Assembly: GCF_035594035.1 (NCBI RefSeq)
Contig: NZ_CP141588.1
Span: 930,001 to 994,000 of the forward strand
Reading direction: 5' to 3'
Origin: Sphingomonas sp. LY54
GTDB taxonomy: Bacteria; Pseudomonadota; Alphaproteobacteria; Sphingomonadales; Sphingomonadaceae
Length of the DNA: 64,000 nucleotides
The notes beneath the pieces were generated by a model. It was given only the letters and a program-made list of their open reading frames with translations, had not been told where the DNA came from and ran no database searches. Made by a program: the position numbers and the translations under genes. Within the stretch, counting starts at the first letter, position 1. Each line of letters starts with the position of its first letter. Shown one piece after another: positions 1-9,066 of the stretch.

Positions 1-724
1 TCAGCGTGGTCCCCGCGCCGGCGCCCTGCCCCGTCTCGTCTGCATGGCCCCAGAAGAAGGGGTAATCGGTGGCGGGATCTGCGTGGATCGAGGCGAAGAA
101 GACGTCGGGATCCTCGAGGAAGATATCCTGCGTGCCGTTGCCGTGATGATAGTCGATGTCGAGGATCGCGACGCGCCCGTGGCCGGCGGCGGTGGCGGCG
201 CGGGCGGCGATGGCGGCGTTGTTGAGGTAGCAATAGCCGCCCATATAATCGGCGCCGGCATGGTGGCCGGGCGGCCGGCATAAGGCGAAGGCGGTGCGCG
301 CCGTCCCGTCCAGAACGGGAGCGAGCGCGGTCAAGGCGGTCTGCGCGCCCCAGTAAGCCGCATCCGAGGTGCCGGCCGCGATCGGCGTGCCGGCATCGTA
401 GCTGAACCGGCCGAGCAGGGCGTCGATCCGATCCAGCCGCAGCGAGCGGCGGCCGACCACGGGCCAGGTGTATCCGACGGCGTCGCCGCTGCGGCCGGCG
501 GCGAGCCAGCGTTCGTGGGCAGTGGAGAGGAATTCGAGATATTCGGCGCTGTGGACGCGCTCCAGCGGCGCCATTCCGAAATCGCGCGCCGGCGCCAGCG
601 CGCCGAGCTTCGCGGCAATGATCTCGGCGCGCGAGACCTTCTCGGCATAATCTACCCAGCCGCCATTGTGCAGCTCCAGGGCCGGGCTGTGGCCGAGCTG
701 GCGTGGATCGAAAACCTGGAACAT
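1..724 (-). CDS. Histone deacetylase-family amidohydrolase, 3' part outside the window
   Basis: The 241 visible residues start at the ATG read from 724 and run off the left edge. They show the arginase/deacetylase fold signatures: RPPGHHAG near residue 158, GYCYLNNAAIAA, then DIDYHHGNGTQDIF with the Asp-x-His zinc ligands. Family knowledge: such bacterial enzymes remove acetyl groups from acetylated amines, including acetylpolyamines and acetyl-lysine; the substrate cannot be told here. There is no signal peptide, so it should be cytosolic. It is the last gene of the minus-strand group starting near 3659, but the gaps are wide enough for separate transcription. Confidence 0.9.
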   Translation of the reverse strand, partial: MFQVFDPRQLGHSPALELHNGGWVDYAEKVSRAEIIAAKLGALAPARDFGMAPLERVHSAEYLEFLSTAHERWLAAGRSGDAVGYTWPVVGRRSLRLDRIDALLGRFSYDAGTPIAAGTSDAAYWGAQTALTALAPVLDGTARTAFALCRPPGHHAGADYMGGYCYLNNAAIAARAATAAGHGRVAILDIDYHHGNGTQDIFLEDPDVFFASIHADPATDYPFFWGHADETGQGAGAGTTL

Positions 725-797
725 CGTCACTCCCCCGCAGACAAGCGAGGGCGTGCCTAGCAGGGCCGCGCGGCGCGCGCGAGCCCCGCCGATCGCG

Positions 798-1205
798 CTA
801 GCGGCGGTCCGCGTCGGCGGCGCGGCGATAGGGCACGAACGGCCCCAAGGCGACGAAGCCGGTCTGCATCCGCGCGGTCGCATCGTAGAGGCGGACGATG
901 TCGATGCTGCAGAGCCGCGACGAATGGGTGTCGGTCACCATGATGTCGTCGCGGTCGAGCGATTGCTCGCCGCCTTCGGGCCGGTTGACGTAGAGCGTGC
1001 TGCCGACCTGGTAGAGGATCGCGGTGCCGTCGATGATGCGGCTCGAGCGGATGTTGCGCAGCGGGATGCAGTCGACCGGCTCGCCGGCGACGCGACCCTC
1101 CAGGGCCTGGGCGAGCCGCGCCTCCGGATCCTTGGGACGCGCGAGGCCGGGCTGAGCCGAAGCGGCGAGCAAGGCGGTGAGCAGGAGCGAGGGCAGGATC
1201 TTCAT
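798..1205 (-). CDS. Small secreted protein of unknown function
   Basis: A 135-residue product with a clear Sec signal peptide (MKILPSLLLTALLAASAQPG, cleavage near ALA/ARP around residue 22). The mature part has two cysteines (in VDCIPLRN and RLCSID) that could form a disulfide, plus an Arg-rich end. The CIPLRNIRSSRIIDGTAILY type of sequence recurs in small periplasmic proteins of sphingomonads, but I do not know a function. Codon use and third-position GC match neighbouring genes. Confidence 0.75.
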   Translation of the reverse strand: MKILPSLLLTALLAASAQPGLARPKDPEARLAQALEGRVAGEPVDCIPLRNIRSSRIIDGTAILYQVGSTLYVNRPEGGEQSLDRDDIMVTDTHSSRLCSIDIVRLYDATARMQTGFVALGPFVPYRRAADADRR

Positions 1206-1281
1206 GGCGGCGTCTCCAGAAAGGCTCTTCGGCGCGAGCCTAAGGCCAAGAGCCTGAACCGGCGCTGAGCGAAGGGGCCGG

Positions 1282-1704
1282 CTATTGTCCGCCCGGGGGC
1301 GTCGCCGGGGGCGGCGGCGGCGGGTCCTCCAGCCGCCAGGTCAGAGGCGCGTGGAGGGTGATCGTCTGCGTCATTCCGCGCGGCTCGAAACGGGCGCGGC
1401 TGCGGTAGAGCAGGCAGGCGTGCTCGTCCAAGACCGGAAAGCCGGAGGAGCGGGCGATCGCGCAGTCCCTGATCTTGCCCGACGGGTCCACCTGCAGGCG
1501 GAGCAGGCTCGTTCCCTGCGCATCGATCCGGCGGGCGCGGGCGGGATAGTCCGCCTCGCTCACAGGCGGCGGCAGGTAGCGGAGCTCGGCGCCGTCGGGG
1601 AGGCTGACCGCCTGCCAGCCCGGACCGAGCGGCGCTGGATCCGGCGCCGGGGCCTGGGCGCCGAGCACCAGGCCGAGGAAAATGAGTGCGGGAGAAAATG
1701 TCAC
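1282..1704 (-). CDS. TonB C-terminal-domain-like periplasmic protein
   Basis: A 140-residue product with a signal peptide ending near GAQAPAPDP, then a domain matching the TonB C-terminal fold: YPARARRIDAQGTSLLRLQVDPSG, followed by the IRDCAIARSSGFPVLDEHACL pattern of that family. The usual cytoplasmic/TM anchor and Pro-rich spacer are absent, and a short Pro-rich tail follows the domain. It is thus a stand-alone soluble TonB-like domain, common in sphingomonads, rather than a working energy transducer. The two cysteines may form a disulfide. It follows the S9 peptidase gene by about 40 bases and may share its transcript. Confidence 0.75.
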   Translation of the reverse strand: MTFSPALIFLGLVLGAQAPAPDPAPLGPGWQAVSLPDGAELRYLPPPVSEADYPARARRIDAQGTSLLRLQVDPSGKIRDCAIARSSGFPVLDEHACLLYRSRARFEPRGMTQTITLHAPLTWRLEDPPPPPPATPPGGQ

Positions 1705-1745
1705 CGCTTCGGCCTACAGGGAGGATGCATATTCTACGACCTCGG

Positions 1746-3659
1746 TCAGGACGCCGGCGTGGCGGGATTGTGCTTGGCAAGAAAGGAATCGAGGCGCTGG
1801 AGGAAATCGGCCAGATCGTCGCTGTCGGAGAAACTGTGCCCGGTATCCTTGTAGAAGACCGAAGTGACGTCTGCGCCAGCGGCGCGAAGCGCTTTCTCCA
1901 TGGCCTGGCCCTGCTTGACCGAAACGACCGTGTCCTGCTCCCCATGGGCGATCAGCACCGGCACCTTGAGCCGGGCGGCCTGGGCGAGCGGCGACAAGGC
2001 CTGCAGATCGTGCCCGCTTTCTCCGGCGACCTTGACGCGCCACTGCCGAAAATATCGCGTCGCGGAGAAGCTCTTGCGATTGTCGCGCAGCTGCGCCGAT
2101 AGGTCGGTTACGCCGGCATAGCTGACCGCGCACCTGTAGCGCTCCGGCGTCCGGATCGCGCCCCAGAGCGCCGCATAGCCCCCATAGGATGCGCCGACGA
2201 TGCAGACACGGCGCGGATCGGCCTGTCCCGTGCCGATCATCCAGTCGACCCCATCGTCGAGATCGTCCTGCATCTTGCGGCCCCATTCGCCGTAGCCCTT
2301 TTCGACAAAGTCCTTCCCGTAGCCGGTCGATCCCCGGAACTGCGGCTGAAGCACGGCATATCCTTGGCCGGCGAGGAATTGGACCCAGGGATCATAGACC
2401 CAGGAATCGCGCAGAAACGGGCCGCCATGGGGCATCAGGATGAGCGGCAGCCTCTCCCCCGTTCCGCCCTTCGGCAGCGTGAGGTATGCCGGGATGACCA
2501 GGCCGTCGCGGCTCCGGTAGGTGACCGGCTTGACCGGCGAGAGCTTCGCCGCGTCGATGCGCTCGAACGGCGTGATCACAGGCCGCATCCTCGACGTATT
2601 CTGATCGAGCAGGAAGTAGCTGCCCGGGTCCGCGGCGCCGCCGGACCAGACGAGCACACGATCGCCGCCGTCCGACCAATCGACGATCGCGTTGACCGCC
2701 TCGGGAAGCGCCGTATCGAGCCGGGCCTGGAGCTTCTTGAGCTTGGGATCGAGCCAAACGAAACGATGGCGGTCGTCCTCGTAGCGGACGGCGCTGATCT
2801 CCCCGGTCAGGCGGTCGGCCCGGACATCGGCGACGTCCACCGAAGGATGTTCGAAAACAGCGTCGCCGATCTGGCCGGTCTTGAAGTCGTAGCGGTAGAC
2901 GCCGAACCGACCGGTCCGCTCGTTGGTGATGATCGTTCCGGCGCCCGCCTGACCAAAGCTGACGCGATCGACCGAGCTGTCCTTGCCGGTCTTGCCCTTG
3001 ATCGGTTTGAGCGGATGCCCGGGCTCCTCCCGATACCACATGGTCCAGCGGTGCTCGTCATAAGCAAGCCCGGCGCGCACGACGCCGCGCGTATCGACGT
3101 ACCAGTCCCACACATTGGGACGCCCCTTCTCCACCACCTCGGCCTTCCCCGTGGCGAGGTCGACCCGTTTGACGGAGGGGGTGGAATAGATATCGTTCTG
3201 GCTTGCCACCAGCGCCCATTGCCCTGTCGGGTCCGCGTAAAGCACGTCTCCGCCGTAGATGCCGCGACTCTTCGGGTCGGCGATGCGGGACCGTCCGTCG
3301 GCCAGGTCGAGCACGATCAGGCGGCTTGTCGGGACCACGAGGCCAAAGACCTCGCTCTTGCTGATAATCGTCAGCAACAGCCGGCCGTTGCCGGCCCAAT
3401 GCAGTTCCGAGAGCACCGCCTTGCCCAACAGGATGTTTTTCGGGGCCGCCTCCGGGTCGTCGGCATTGATGATCACCAGCTTGGCAACGCCCTCGACGGT
3501 GACGCGAGCCGCGATCTTGCGGCCGTCCGGCGAAAGTTGGGGGTCGCGGATCGTCGGCTGCGCCGCGAAGTCGGCGATCGTTATGGGCGCCGCCATCGAC
3601 GGGATCGCGGGTCCGATGATGGACAGGCCCGCAAGCAGGCTGATTAGAAAATTGCGCAT
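1746..3659 (-). CDS. S9-family prolyl oligopeptidase-like serine peptidase, exported
   Basis: A 637-residue protein. Residues 1-23 form a signal peptide (cleavage near SMAAP), so it acts in the periplasm. Residues about 30-400 look like the WD40/beta-propeller-like domain, and about 400-637 the alpha/beta-hydrolase domain. The catalytic serine is in GASYGG near residue 490, the Asp in HGEQDTVV near 575 and the His in TGHSFSD near 606. HGGPFLRD is the oxyanion region. The family cleaves short peptides, often after proline or by dipeptidyl release; exact specificity is unknown. It is divergent from the lipoprotein gene at 3851. Confidence 0.93.
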   Translation of the reverse strand: MRNFLISLLAGLSIIGPAIPSMAAPITIADFAAQPTIRDPQLSPDGRKIAARVTVEGVAKLVIINADDPEAAPKNILLGKAVLSELHWAGNGRLLLTIISKSEVFGLVVPTSRLIVLDLADGRSRIADPKSRGIYGGDVLYADPTGQWALVASQNDIYSTPSVKRVDLATGKAEVVEKGRPNVWDWYVDTRGVVRAGLAYDEHRWTMWYREEPGHPLKPIKGKTGKDSSVDRVSFGQAGAGTIITNERTGRFGVYRYDFKTGQIGDAVFEHPSVDVADVRADRLTGEISAVRYEDDRHRFVWLDPKLKKLQARLDTALPEAVNAIVDWSDGGDRVLVWSGGAADPGSYFLLDQNTSRMRPVITPFERIDAAKLSPVKPVTYRSRDGLVIPAYLTLPKGGTGERLPLILMPHGGPFLRDSWVYDPWVQFLAGQGYAVLQPQFRGSTGYGKDFVEKGYGEWGRKMQDDLDDGVDWMIGTGQADPRRVCIVGASYGGYAALWGAIRTPERYRCAVSYAGVTDLSAQLRDNRKSFSATRYFRQWRVKVAGESGHDLQALSPLAQAARLKVPVLIAHGEQDTVVSVKQGQAMEKALRAAGADVTSVFYKDTGHSFSDSDDLADFLQRLDSFLAKHNPATPAS

Positions 3660-3850
3660 GAAGACCCCCCGGACTACCGATCAAGCCTGATGGAAAGAGA
3701 TAAAGAACGCAATAAGTTTGGCGCCGCGACGGATCGAACGCGGGTATATTCACGGTGGCACCGATGCGGCCTTCCCCGATTCGGGCCTGTTGTATCCGGA
3801 GCCCTCGCTCGCGAGTTAAAGAGCGTGACGTAGACGGAGCAAGGCGTGCC

Positions 3851-4744
3851 GTGGCGATCCGATACACACCTCTCACCTTGATCGGCGCGAGTCTGCTGGC
3901 GGCCGCCTGCACGCCGGCTGCGGAGGCTCCGCTGCCGCCCGCCGCCGCGGATCGCGACGCCCGGGTCGAAGCGCCGCGCCAGGACTTGTCGGACGAACAG
4001 CGCTCGCCCGACCTGTTCGGCGCGTGGCTGGTCGAGGGGATTGAAGCGCCGAAGCCGGTTGCGCGGGACCGCAGCTGGGAGATGGTGCTGCTTGTCGGCG
4101 TGCGGCAGCTCGAACTCCTCTCGCAATGCGTGACGATCGGCCCGTTCGACTATGGCCGCACGTCCGGCGGCGGCATTGCGGTCCGGCAGCCCGTCGCCCC
4201 GCCCCGGGCCGAAGCGCCGCCGCCTGCGCAATGCGCGCGGGCGCTGAGCCCGGCCGAGGCGGCGATGCCGGCCGTGCTCCTCAGCGCAACCGACGTCCAG
4301 CGGCGACAGGATGGCACGGTCCTGTTGGCGGGGCCGCGGGGAAGCGCGCTCCTGCGCCGGCCCGAGGGGGCGTTGCGCAACCCGCGCGGACAGGCCCCGC
4401 CACCGCGGGTACCGCTGCTGTTGGGGGCGTGGCGGTTCGTCAGCGTCGACGGGCGCACGGTGCCGCCGGGCGAGGCGATGGAGCTGCTGCTGCGCCCGAC
4501 GCAGCTGGAATGGCGGTCGGGCTGCGTCAGCGCCGTGAGGGCGCTGCACCGCGAGGGCGACACGCTGCGCGCCGGCGAAAGCGACATGTTCCCGGTGTGC
4601 GAACGCGGCCGCAGCGAAGCCGAACGCTCCGCCGAGCGCCTCTTCGCCGGCAGCGTGACGACCCGCATGGACGCGGATGGCCGGCTGCGCCTGGAAGGCT
4701 CCGGGGTAACGGCGGAGCTCGTTCCGCTCGCTTCCGGCCGCTAG
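3851..4744 (+). CDS. Probable lipoprotein with two META/HslJ-like halves
   Basis: I place the start at the GTG at 3851: a GGAG lies about ten bases upstream, and the resulting N-terminus (VAIRYTPLTLIGASLLAAAC) is a lipoprotein signal with Cys as the lipidated residue (Ala rather than Leu at -3, slightly atypical). An upstream ATG at 3755 would add 32 Arg-rich residues that look non-coding. The mature protein has two similar segments, one around LFGAWLVEGI and one around LLGAWRFVSVDGRTVPPGEA followed by a GC pair, resembling the META/HslJ fold of heat-shock-associated lipoproteins. Function unknown. Confidence 0.75.
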   Translation: MAIRYTPLTLIGASLLAAACTPAAEAPLPPAAADRDARVEAPRQDLSDEQRSPDLFGAWLVEGIEAPKPVARDRSWEMVLLVGVRQLELLSQCVTIGPFDYGRTSGGGIAVRQPVAPPRAEAPPPAQCARALSPAEAAMPAVLLSATDVQRRQDGTVLLAGPRGSALLRRPEGALRNPRGQAPPPRVPLLLGAWRFVSVDGRTVPPGEAMELLLRPTQLEWRSGCVSAVRALHREGDTLRAGESDMFPVCERGRSEAERSAERLFAGSVTTRMDADGRLRLEGSGVTAELVPLASGR

Positions 4745-4900
4745 AGCAGTAACTGACAATCGCTTACGGCTCAGCCCAACGGGGAATGGCCGAGAGTCGA
4801 CCGGCAAATTTCGCGGTCACGGTCCTCACCGGCCCGCCGGACAATGCCGTCGCCGAGGACGCGGCGCCCGTAAGGCGCACCTCATGACGCGGAACCGCGG

Positions 4901-6589
4901 CTAACCCTCGATGCGCGGCAGCGTCTCGAACTGGTGGTATGGCGGCGGGCTGGACAGCGTCCATTCCAGCGTCGTCGCGCCTTCGCCCCACGGATTGTCC
5001 GGCGCTTTCCTGCCGAACATCAGCGACCAGATGACGTTCAGGAAGAAGAAGAGCATGCCGACGGCCATGACGGCGTAGCCGAACGAGGCGATTTCGTTCC
5101 AGCCGCCAAACGCATCCGGATAGTCGGGGTAGCGGCGCGGCATGCCGTCGAGGCCGAGGAAGTGCATCGGGAAGAACAGGATGTTCACGCCGATGAAGAA
5201 CACCCAGAAGTGCAGCTGGCCGAGCAGCTCGTTATAGTGGCGCCCCCACATCTTGGCGAACCAGTAATAGAAGCCGGCGAAAAGCGCGAAGACGGCGCCA
5301 AGCGACAGCACGTAATGGAAGTGCCCGATCACGTAATAAGTGTCGTGCATGTAGTTGTCGACGCCGCCATTGGCGAGCACGACGCCGGTGACGCCGCCGA
5401 TCGTGAACATGAAGACAAAGCCGAGCGCCCATAGCAAGGGTGTGCGGAAGCTGATCGAGCCGCCCCACATGGTCGCGATCCACGAGAAGATCTTGATGCC
5501 GGTCGGCACCGCGATCACCATGGATGCGGCGGAGAAATAGAGCTTGGTGTTCACGTCCATGCCGACCGTGAACATATGGTGGGCCCAGACGATGAAGCCG
5601 ATCAGCCCGATCGCGACCAGCGCGTAGACCATCCCGAGATAGCCGAAGACGGGCTTGCGGCTGAAAGTCGCCACCACCTGGCTGATGATCCCGAAGCCCG
5701 GGAGGATCATGATGTAGACCTCGGGGTGGCCGAAGAACCAGAACAGGTGCTGGTAGAGGACCGGGTCCCCGCCACCGGACGCGTCGAAGAAGGTGGTCGC
5801 GAAATTGCGGTCGGTGAGCAGCATCGTGATCGCTCCGGCGAGCACCGGAAGCGAGAGCAGCAGCATGAAGGCCGTGATGAGCACCGACCAGACGAACAGC
5901 GGCATTTTGTGCAGCGTCATGCCCGGCGCGCGCATGTTGAAGATGGTGGTGATGAAATTGATCGCGCCTAGGATCGACGAGATTCCGGCAAGGTGGAGCG
6001 CGAGGATCACCATGTCGACCGCCGGCCCCGCATGGCCGCTGGTCGCGAGCGGCGCGTAGAGCGTCCACCCGGTGCCGGCGCCAGTGCCGGATCCGCCGGG
6101 CACGGCCATCGAGGCCATCAGCAGGATGAAGGCCGGGACCAGCAGCCAGAAGCTGACATTGTTCATGCGCGGGAAGGCCATGTCCGGCGCGCCGATCAGG
6201 ATCGGTACGAACCAGTTGCCGAAGCCGCCCATCATGGCGGGCATCAGGGTGAAGAAGATCATGATCAGCCCGTGCGCTGTCACGATCACGTTCCAGAGAT
6301 GGAGCGCCTCGTCGAAGCCACCCGCGCCGGCCCAGGCCTGGAGATATTGAATGCCCGGATGCGCCAGCTCGAGGCGCATGAGGCCCGACAGCGTGCCGCC
6401 GATGATGCCCGACACGATCGCAAAGATCAGGTAGAGCGTGCCGATGTCCTTGTGGTTGGTGGACATGAACCCGCGCGCGAGGAAGGCCGGCTTGTGCTCG
6501 CCATGCTTCGCGCCACCGCCGTCCAAGGCCTGGAAACGGCTGGGGCTGGCGGCCGTGTCAGTCATGCGCGCGCCCGACGGTGCGACCAT
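4901..6589 (-). CDS. ctaD: Cytochrome c oxidase subunit I (aa3 type)
   Basis: A 562-residue integral membrane protein with 12 expected TM helices. Visible heme/copper ligands: VTAHGLIM (low-spin heme a His), [11 protein letters not shown] (CuB His with the Tyr crosslink), AHHMF (two CuB His), and [10 protein letters not shown] (heme a3 and heme a His). The K-channel lysine is in TGIKIFSW and the D-channel Glu is that of HPEVY. It reduces O2 to water and pumps protons. The usual partners (subunit II, III, heme O synthase, Cox11) are not next to it, so this is a lone copy. Start could also be the ATG eight codons in (MTDTAASP). Confidence 0.97.
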   Translation of the reverse strand: MVAPSGARMTDTAASPSRFQALDGGGAKHGEHKPAFLARGFMSTNHKDIGTLYLIFAIVSGIIGGTLSGLMRLELAHPGIQYLQAWAGAGGFDEALHLWNVIVTAHGLIMIFFTLMPAMMGGFGNWFVPILIGAPDMAFPRMNNVSFWLLVPAFILLMASMAVPGGSGTGAGTGWTLYAPLATSGHAGPAVDMVILALHLAGISSILGAINFITTIFNMRAPGMTLHKMPLFVWSVLITAFMLLLSLPVLAGAITMLLTDRNFATTFFDASGGGDPVLYQHLFWFFGHPEVYIMILPGFGIISQVVATFSRKPVFGYLGMVYALVAIGLIGFIVWAHHMFTVGMDVNTKLYFSAASMVIAVPTGIKIFSWIATMWGGSISFRTPLLWALGFVFMFTIGGVTGVVLANGGVDNYMHDTYYVIGHFHYVLSLGAVFALFAGFYYWFAKMWGRHYNELLGQLHFWVFFIGVNILFFPMHFLGLDGMPRRYPDYPDAFGGWNEIASFGYAVMAVGMLFFFLNVIWSLMFGRKAPDNPWGEGATTLEWTLSSPPPYHQFETLPRIEG

Positions 6590-6647
6590 GATCCTGGAAC
6601 ATCGTCTGCTCCTGCAAAGACAGCCTGATTGAACCGTCCATGCAGAT

Positions 6648-6664
6648 ATATCGTGTTGCGATAT
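6648..6664. promoter_or_regulatory. Palindrome upstream of the lone ctaD (possible operator)
   Basis: Perfect inverted repeat ATATCG-N5-CGATAT, 59 bases before the ctaD start and in an AT-rich patch of otherwise GC-rich DNA. The position fits an operator in the ctaD promoter region. It does not match FNR/FixK (TTGAT-N4-ATCAA), and I cannot name the protein that would bind it. Confidence 0.35.
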
Positions 6665-6833
6665 TTATGCAATGCCCGCGCCCTGCGAACACCCCGCCTC
6701 CTGGCTATCGCGATTGACTCGATCGATCGCTTATCGATCCATTTCTCGAGGGGGCGTGACGGTCGTTCGGACGCGGATCGCGGACTGCGCCTCCGCGATG
6801 GCATCGCTGCGCAACCGCGGCTAAGCGCAAGCG

Positions 6834-7334
6834 ATGACCGACTTCCATTGGCGGCCGATGCGCGAAAGCGACCTGGACGGCGTGGCCGCGGTGGCCGCTA
6901 TCGCCTTCCCCGGTCATTTCGAGGAACGAGCCTGTTTCGCCGAGCGCCTGGCCCTATTCCCCGACGGCTGCTTCGTGCTCGCCGCGCCCGATGGAATCAT
7001 CGGCTATCTCATCGCCTACCCCTGGGCGCCGGGCGCGATCCCGCCGCTCAACAGCCTGCTCGGCTCTCTCCCTGCCACGGCGGAGGCGGTCTATCTGCAC
7101 GACCTCGCGCTCCATCCCGACGCTCGCGGACAAGGCGCCGCCCGGCCGATGATCGAGCGGCTGGCCGCCAACCTGCGCTCGCTGGGCACGCGCCAGATTG
7201 CCCTTGTGGCGGTAAACGGTTCGGTACCTTTCTGGCAGACGATGGGGTTTGCGCCTGTGCACGACGATCCGTCGCTCACCGGGAAGCTGCAGAGCTACGG
7301 CGGCGATGCGACCTATTTGACCCGCCCGCTCTGA
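6834..7334 (+). CDS. GNAT-family N-acetyltransferase
   Basis: A 166-residue protein with the GNAT layout: WRPMRESDLDGV at the N-terminus, VYLHDLALHPDARGQGAARPM as strand beta4 and the acetyl-CoA pyrophosphate loop (R/Q-x-x-G-x-A type), and FWQTMGFAPV near the C-terminus. It transfers acetyl from acetyl-CoA to an amine of unknown identity. Cytosolic. Monocistronic, divergent from ctaD. Confidence 0.88.
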   Translation: MTDFHWRPMRESDLDGVAAVAAIAFPGHFEERACFAERLALFPDGCFVLAAPDGIIGYLIAYPWAPGAIPPLNSLLGSLPATAEAVYLHDLALHPDARGQGAARPMIERLAANLRSLGTRQIALVAVNGSVPFWQTMGFAPVHDDPSLTGKLQSYGGDATYLTRPL

Positions 7335-7459
7335 GCGGGTGCGGAGCCTCTCTCCCGTAGCGCGGGGCCCTTGGGGGATCGGAGGGGAATGTGAGGGAAA
7401 GCGCGGCCCTCACCGCGCGTCAGCCGCCCGCGGTGCGACCGCCTCATTGTGACTCCACT

Positions 7460-7484
7460 GGAACGACCCGCCCTTCCTTCCGTT
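7460..7484 (+). promoter_or_regulatory. EcfG (general stress sigma factor) type promoter for the DUF1206 gene
   Basis: GGAAC at 7460-7464, exactly 16 bases, then CGTT at 7481-7484. This is the consensus for the alphaproteobacterial EcfG/PhyR general stress response. It ends 21 bases before the GTG at 7506, leaving a short leader with an AAGGAG ribosome site. It also shows that the open frame reaching back to 7449 cannot be the translated start. Confidence 0.7.
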
Positions 7485-7505
7485 CAGGCCGGGAAGGAGA
7501 TGTTT

Positions 7506-8306
7506 GTGCTGAGTATCCCGAGCCTTGAAATGCTGACGCGCATCGGCTTTGCCGCCCGCGGCGTCATGTACTGCCTCATTGGTTACCTGGCATTGCGGTC
7601 CGGACGAGGCGAGGACGGCTCGGGGGCGCTTGCCTATCTCGCGGACGGGAGCGGGAAGCTGCTGCTGGGGCTGATGGCCCTCGGGTTCCTCGCTTATGGC
7701 ATCTGGCGACTGTCCGAAGCCCTCATCGACACGGAAGGGCATGGCTCGGACGCCAAGGGCCTCATCGTGCGCGCCGGCGGCGCAGCGAGCGGAATCATCC
7801 ACGCCGGACTGGCAGTGGTTGCGGCCAATCTCGCGTTCGGGCGGGCCGGAGGCGCCGGTCGCGAGGGCGCGCAACAGGGGGCTGAAACCGCGCTCGCCGT
7901 GCCGGGCGGCGCGCTCCTCCTCGGCCTGATAGGACTGGCGCTGATCGCGACAGGCGCGTGGCAGATCGTGAAGGCGGCGCGCGCCGATTTTCTGCGCCCG
8001 CTCGACGGCCAGGCCGCACGACGCCCGTGGGTGATCGGCCTCGGACGGACAGGTTATTTCGCGCGCGGGCTCGTATTCCTGATCATGGGCTGGTTCCTGG
8101 TGAAGGCCGGCCTCGCCGCCGACGCCTCGCAGGCGGGGGGCATGGATGCCGTCCTGGAATCCCTCTCGAGCGGACTGCGCTACGCCGTGGCGCTGGGATT
8201 GCTGCTTTTCGGTGTCTTCAGCTTTGTCGAAGCCTGCTACCGCCGGATCAACGATCCCGATGTCCTGAACCGGCTGAAGGGCGCCGCGCAGGCGGCGCGA
8301 GCCTGA
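7506..8306 (+). CDS. DUF1206 membrane protein
   Basis: A 266-residue inner-membrane protein with six predicted TM helices in three repeats, each opening with an R-x-G-(F/Y)-x-A-R-G type signature (RIGFAARGVMYCLIG; GRTGYFARGLVFLIMG). This is the DUF1206 family, of unknown function and often stress-linked in alphaproteobacteria. Start chosen at GTG 7506 because AAGGAG at 7494-7499 sits six bases upstream; the ATG at 7500 has no spacing, and the GTG at 7449 lies before the promoter. Confidence 0.88.
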   Translation: MLSIPSLEMLTRIGFAARGVMYCLIGYLALRSGRGEDGSGALAYLADGSGKLLLGLMALGFLAYGIWRLSEALIDTEGHGSDAKGLIVRAGGAASGIIHAGLAVVAANLAFGRAGGAGREGAQQGAETALAVPGGALLLGLIGLALIATGAWQIVKAARADFLRPLDGQAARRPWVIGLGRTGYFARGLVFLIMGWFLVKAGLAADASQAGGMDAVLESLSSGLRYAVALGLLLFGVFSFVEACYRRINDPDVLNRLKGAAQAARA

Positions 8307-9066
8307 CCGGGAAGAGGCATCTCGGGCTTGGGAGCAGAAACATTAGAGCCCGTGAGTGGGTCGCATGCGGGCCCCGGCCCGCATCATTGTCCTTGCCCGT
8401 AAGCGCGAGGAGGGTTGCGCCGATCGACCCTAGGTCGGCGGAATAAGTGGCAAGCAAGGCGAGCTCTACCTTCTCGTCCGGACCGGGTCGAAGGCCCTCC
8501 AAGAACGACCGTGCAGGCCAGCTGTCGACCGCTTCGCTCATCCGACGTCTGCGAGGTCGTTGAGAAGGTTGGCGACCTGATCCCATCGATAATGGAGGGG
8601 CTGGGCGAAACCATGCTCGTCGATCGACCATTCGAGGCGCCGCGACCGGCCGTTGGGTGTCGACGCGGCTCCTCTGGACTGGTAAGGGTAACGGCTCCTT
8701 TTGGCCGTAAACGGACTGTCTGTTTCTCGGTTCAGCGGGGGCAAAGCAGACGTTGGCCGGTAGCCCATCCTCGATGCCCGCTAGTGATGGCGTCCATTAA
8801 AAGAGCGGGGCGAGGACTCCCCTGGCTTGCCGCTGCCGCCCGAGCAGATCCAAGCAGTCATGGCGCTCGCAGAAACAGCTCAGAGGTGCCGTTGCAGCAG
8901 CCTAGCCCCGCTTCACGCGCCCCAACGCTCTGGGCGAATCGCTCGCTATGCGTATCGGCTTACGCGCCTTCGTGTAAAACACCCGGCTCTGAAGCGGCAA
9001 ATTTGCGTAAAACGAGTAAGCGGGTTGGAATATTCCGACCGCGAAACTTTAGGTGCAGGAGCGTGA
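8307..9066. other. About 760 bases without a well-supported gene
   Basis: Every long frame here (8415-9218 plus, 8248-8631 minus) has Arg/Ser/Pro-rich non-protein-like composition, and base use is less codon-biased than in the flanks. Only the minus-strand stretch near 8538-8640 looks coding (separate entry). A GGAATATTCC palindrome lies at 9029-9038, and an AGGAG ribosome site directly precedes the gene at 9067. It may be an eroded gene or an old insertion scar. Confidence 0.5.
8538..8768 (-). CDS. Possible small protein or gene remnant
   Basis: A 76-residue minus-strand frame. Only the last 35 residues or so (RLEWSIDEHGFAQPLHYRWD onward, ending NLLNDLADVG) have the GC-rich third positions and balanced composition of a real protein; the first half looks random. 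Either a short gene with an unidentified start inside this frame or the tail of a decayed gene. No family recognised. Confidence 0.25.
   Translation of the reverse strand: MGYRPTSALPPLNRETDSPFTAKRSRYPYQSRGAASTPNGRSRRLEWSIDEHGFAQPLHYRWDQVANLLNDLADVG

Noticed and set aside
9029..9038. GGAATATTCC upstream of the AI-2E gene considered as an EcfG -35
   Set aside because: No CGTT at the required distance and the last base of GGAAC does not match.
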